Below, piece by piece: positions 62,668 to 64,000 of a DNA stretch of 64,000 bases (positions are counted from its first letter, which is position 1; every line of letters starts with the position of its first letter). The notes under the pieces are model-generated. The model was not told the DNA's origin and did no database searches. It saw only the letters and a list, made by a program, of their open reading frames with translations. This stretch comes from Diplonema papillatum. Its lineage: Eukaryota > Euglenozoa > Diplonemea > Diplonemida > Diplonemidae. The position numbers were made by a program, and so were the translations under genes. The stretch lies in assembly GCA_030068145.1 (NCBI GenBank), contig JAPJBO010000027.1, forward strand, positions 310,001-374,000, written 5' to 3'.

Positions 62668-64000
62668 GGGCACCTGCCCGACCTCCCCGCGTGGGGGCTT
62701 CTTGTAGTACGAACAATCTTGCAGGTTGTCCTTCAATGTATTGCAGGCTAAATAGACGCAGGCAGCGTGTTTTGGTGGTTGATCAGATTCCTGCCCTGAA
62801 AATAAAACAGGATACATACAAGTGGGAAAAGGATCAACCGGCACGCACAAACAAACCGAAGCGCCTGTCTTTCTTTTTCAAAGAGTCAAAAGTACACTTC
62901 GTACTGACGGGAATATTTCCGGAACAACGCTTGCGCATGAAAGAGAGAGAAAAACGAAGTCAACGAAAAAGTTCCCCCCCAGAGAGCTTTGTACCTGTAC
63001 AGCGAAGAACAAGAAACTTTTGTTATCATCACCTTTGGTCAGTCGATGCTGATCGTTCGCTATTTTGTTCATCAGCGCAAGTCCCAACTCCGGAAATGTT
63101 CCCTCCCGTCTTCCCTTTTTTCCTTGTTCTCGTTTCTTTTTGCAAAGCATGCCAATGTTGGAGGAATAAAGAGCTCACCACTGCCACTTGAGCAAGGGAC
63201 GCTTCACTTGTGTCCGTCAACCACCGCGCCGAGAGCCGCGGTCGGCAGTGCATCTCCAACAATGCGAGTTGGTGCAGGGATAAGGCCGGAAACTCTCGGG
63301 GCAGGCGCTATCTTATCCCTCAAAACTGCGTTCAACTCTCGCCTGTGGCTAGCTTTGCCTGCCAGTGTCGATTGAGTCGATCCAGTTCAAATGAGAATGT
63401 GGCGGCACACAGGTCGGTTATCCTGTTGATGCTCTGTTCGGAACGCTGGGTCCGAGAACGAGTTGCAAGTCTGGAGCTTGATTGAGAGAGGATGATGCAC
63501 GATCAACGGAGAGGTTAGACGATTTCCCGCGCTAGTCCCGTGTTCGATATCTGCAGCTCGGGGTGGTGCCGAAATGGCTACAGGGCTGCCTGGCGTTGAA
63601 CGAGTTCGAACAACCACTACCCACTGACCCATCGACGAGAAGAATTGCAGCCGGGGGACTTGCATTCTAATCGCGGAGCGTTGCGTTTCAACAGAACACA
63701 ACTCAACATCGTCATCATAATCGGCGAGTTCTTATTATTCTTTGAAGACATTTGTTGTTCCAAATAATGTACCACTGCACAGCGAGCGATGCAGCACAGG
63801 TCAGAGGGTTGTACCACAGGCGGCATGTGTCACTCGTCTGCGCCGCATAGTTCGCCCGAGAATTAATCAGGCGACGCGTAAGAGAAATGGGATGCATCCG
63901 CCACAGTTTCCCGAGCAATAGGGACACATACATTCCGGTTGCGGGAAAAACAAAAGAAAAGGCTAGGTCTCGGTGCATGAAAGGAGCTCAGGAGCCATGG
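62668..64000. other. Downstream region of the GH18 gene
   Basis: Contains the family D repeat at 62706-62880; otherwise nothing recognisable. A weak tRNA-like stretch (GTGGTGCCGAAATGG ... GAGTTCGAAC, about 63573-63625) does not fold as a tRNA. Confidence 0.4.
62706..62880 (+). repeat. Dispersed repeat (family D), copy 2
   Basis: AATCTTGCAGGTTGTCCTTC, AATGTATTG, GGCAGCGTGTTTTGGTGGTT and AAGTGGGAAAAGGATCAACC match 28586-28760. It starts 40 bp after the GH18 stop codon and may lie in the 3' untranslated region. Confidence 0.75.

Noticed and set aside
63573-63625. tRNA-like stretch with GAGTTCGAAC
   Set aside because: The B box is imperfect and no cloverleaf can be drawn.
1-64000. LTR retrotransposons, endogenous viruses or Polinton-type elements
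   Set aside because: I found no reverse transcriptase, integrase, capsid or packaging ATPase motifs and no long direct terminal repeats. All elements seen are DNA transposons, MITEs or Helentron-like.

Overview
The window is eukaryotic nuclear DNA from a protist or alga. The evidence is a spliced gene with GT..AG introns, a canonical Kozak context (GCCACCATGG at the 1525-residue gene), nuclear-type large-subunit rRNA fragments and eukaryotic DNA transposons. Long, GC-rich, mostly intronless genes sit far apart in repeat-packed intergenic DNA. That layout resembles intron-poor algal genomes (a red alga is one possibility), but nothing in the sequence fixes the lineage.

Layout. 1-3 kb: a CMGC/MAPK-like protein kinase. 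3.5-3.8 kb: a compacted fragment of nuclear-type LSU rRNA. 4-9.5 kb: repeats, a G-run-bounded MITE and a short Helentron-like element. 9.9-10.6 kb: a small putative secreted protein. 11.7-13.3 kb: an element with TTA target-site duplications. 15.1-16.3 kb: an unknown gene whose 3' part is repeated downstream. 17.0-20.3 kb: a 3.3-kb element with palindromic subterminal repeats and nested MITEs. 20-30 kb: repeats, MITEs and a candidate orphan zinc-binding exon. 30.2-40.9 kb: a 61-residue tandem repeat, then two large intronless genes: a 1525-residue orphan and a 1374-residue membrane protein. The membrane half of the latter looks like a catalytically dead membrane pyrophosphatase. 45.2-48.4 kb: a structurally complete piggyBac transposon. 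51.8 kb: a second LSU rRNA fragment. 52.1-53.3 kb: another TTA-flanked element. 55.6-56.4 kb: a class I methyltransferase. 57.4-62.7 kb: a three-exon GH18 chitinase-like gene with a signal peptide and a C-terminal HDEL. Its introns hold a MITE, tandem duplications and a long Helentron-like element with an internal minisatellite.

I see no operon-like functional grouping. The most informative features are the pyrophosphatase-like pseudoenzyme, the ER-retained GH18 protein, the two Helentron-like VNTR elements whose sub-terminal inverted repeats have changed together, the scattered divergent rRNA pieces, and a piggyBac transposase with an unusual N-terminal Cys/His region.
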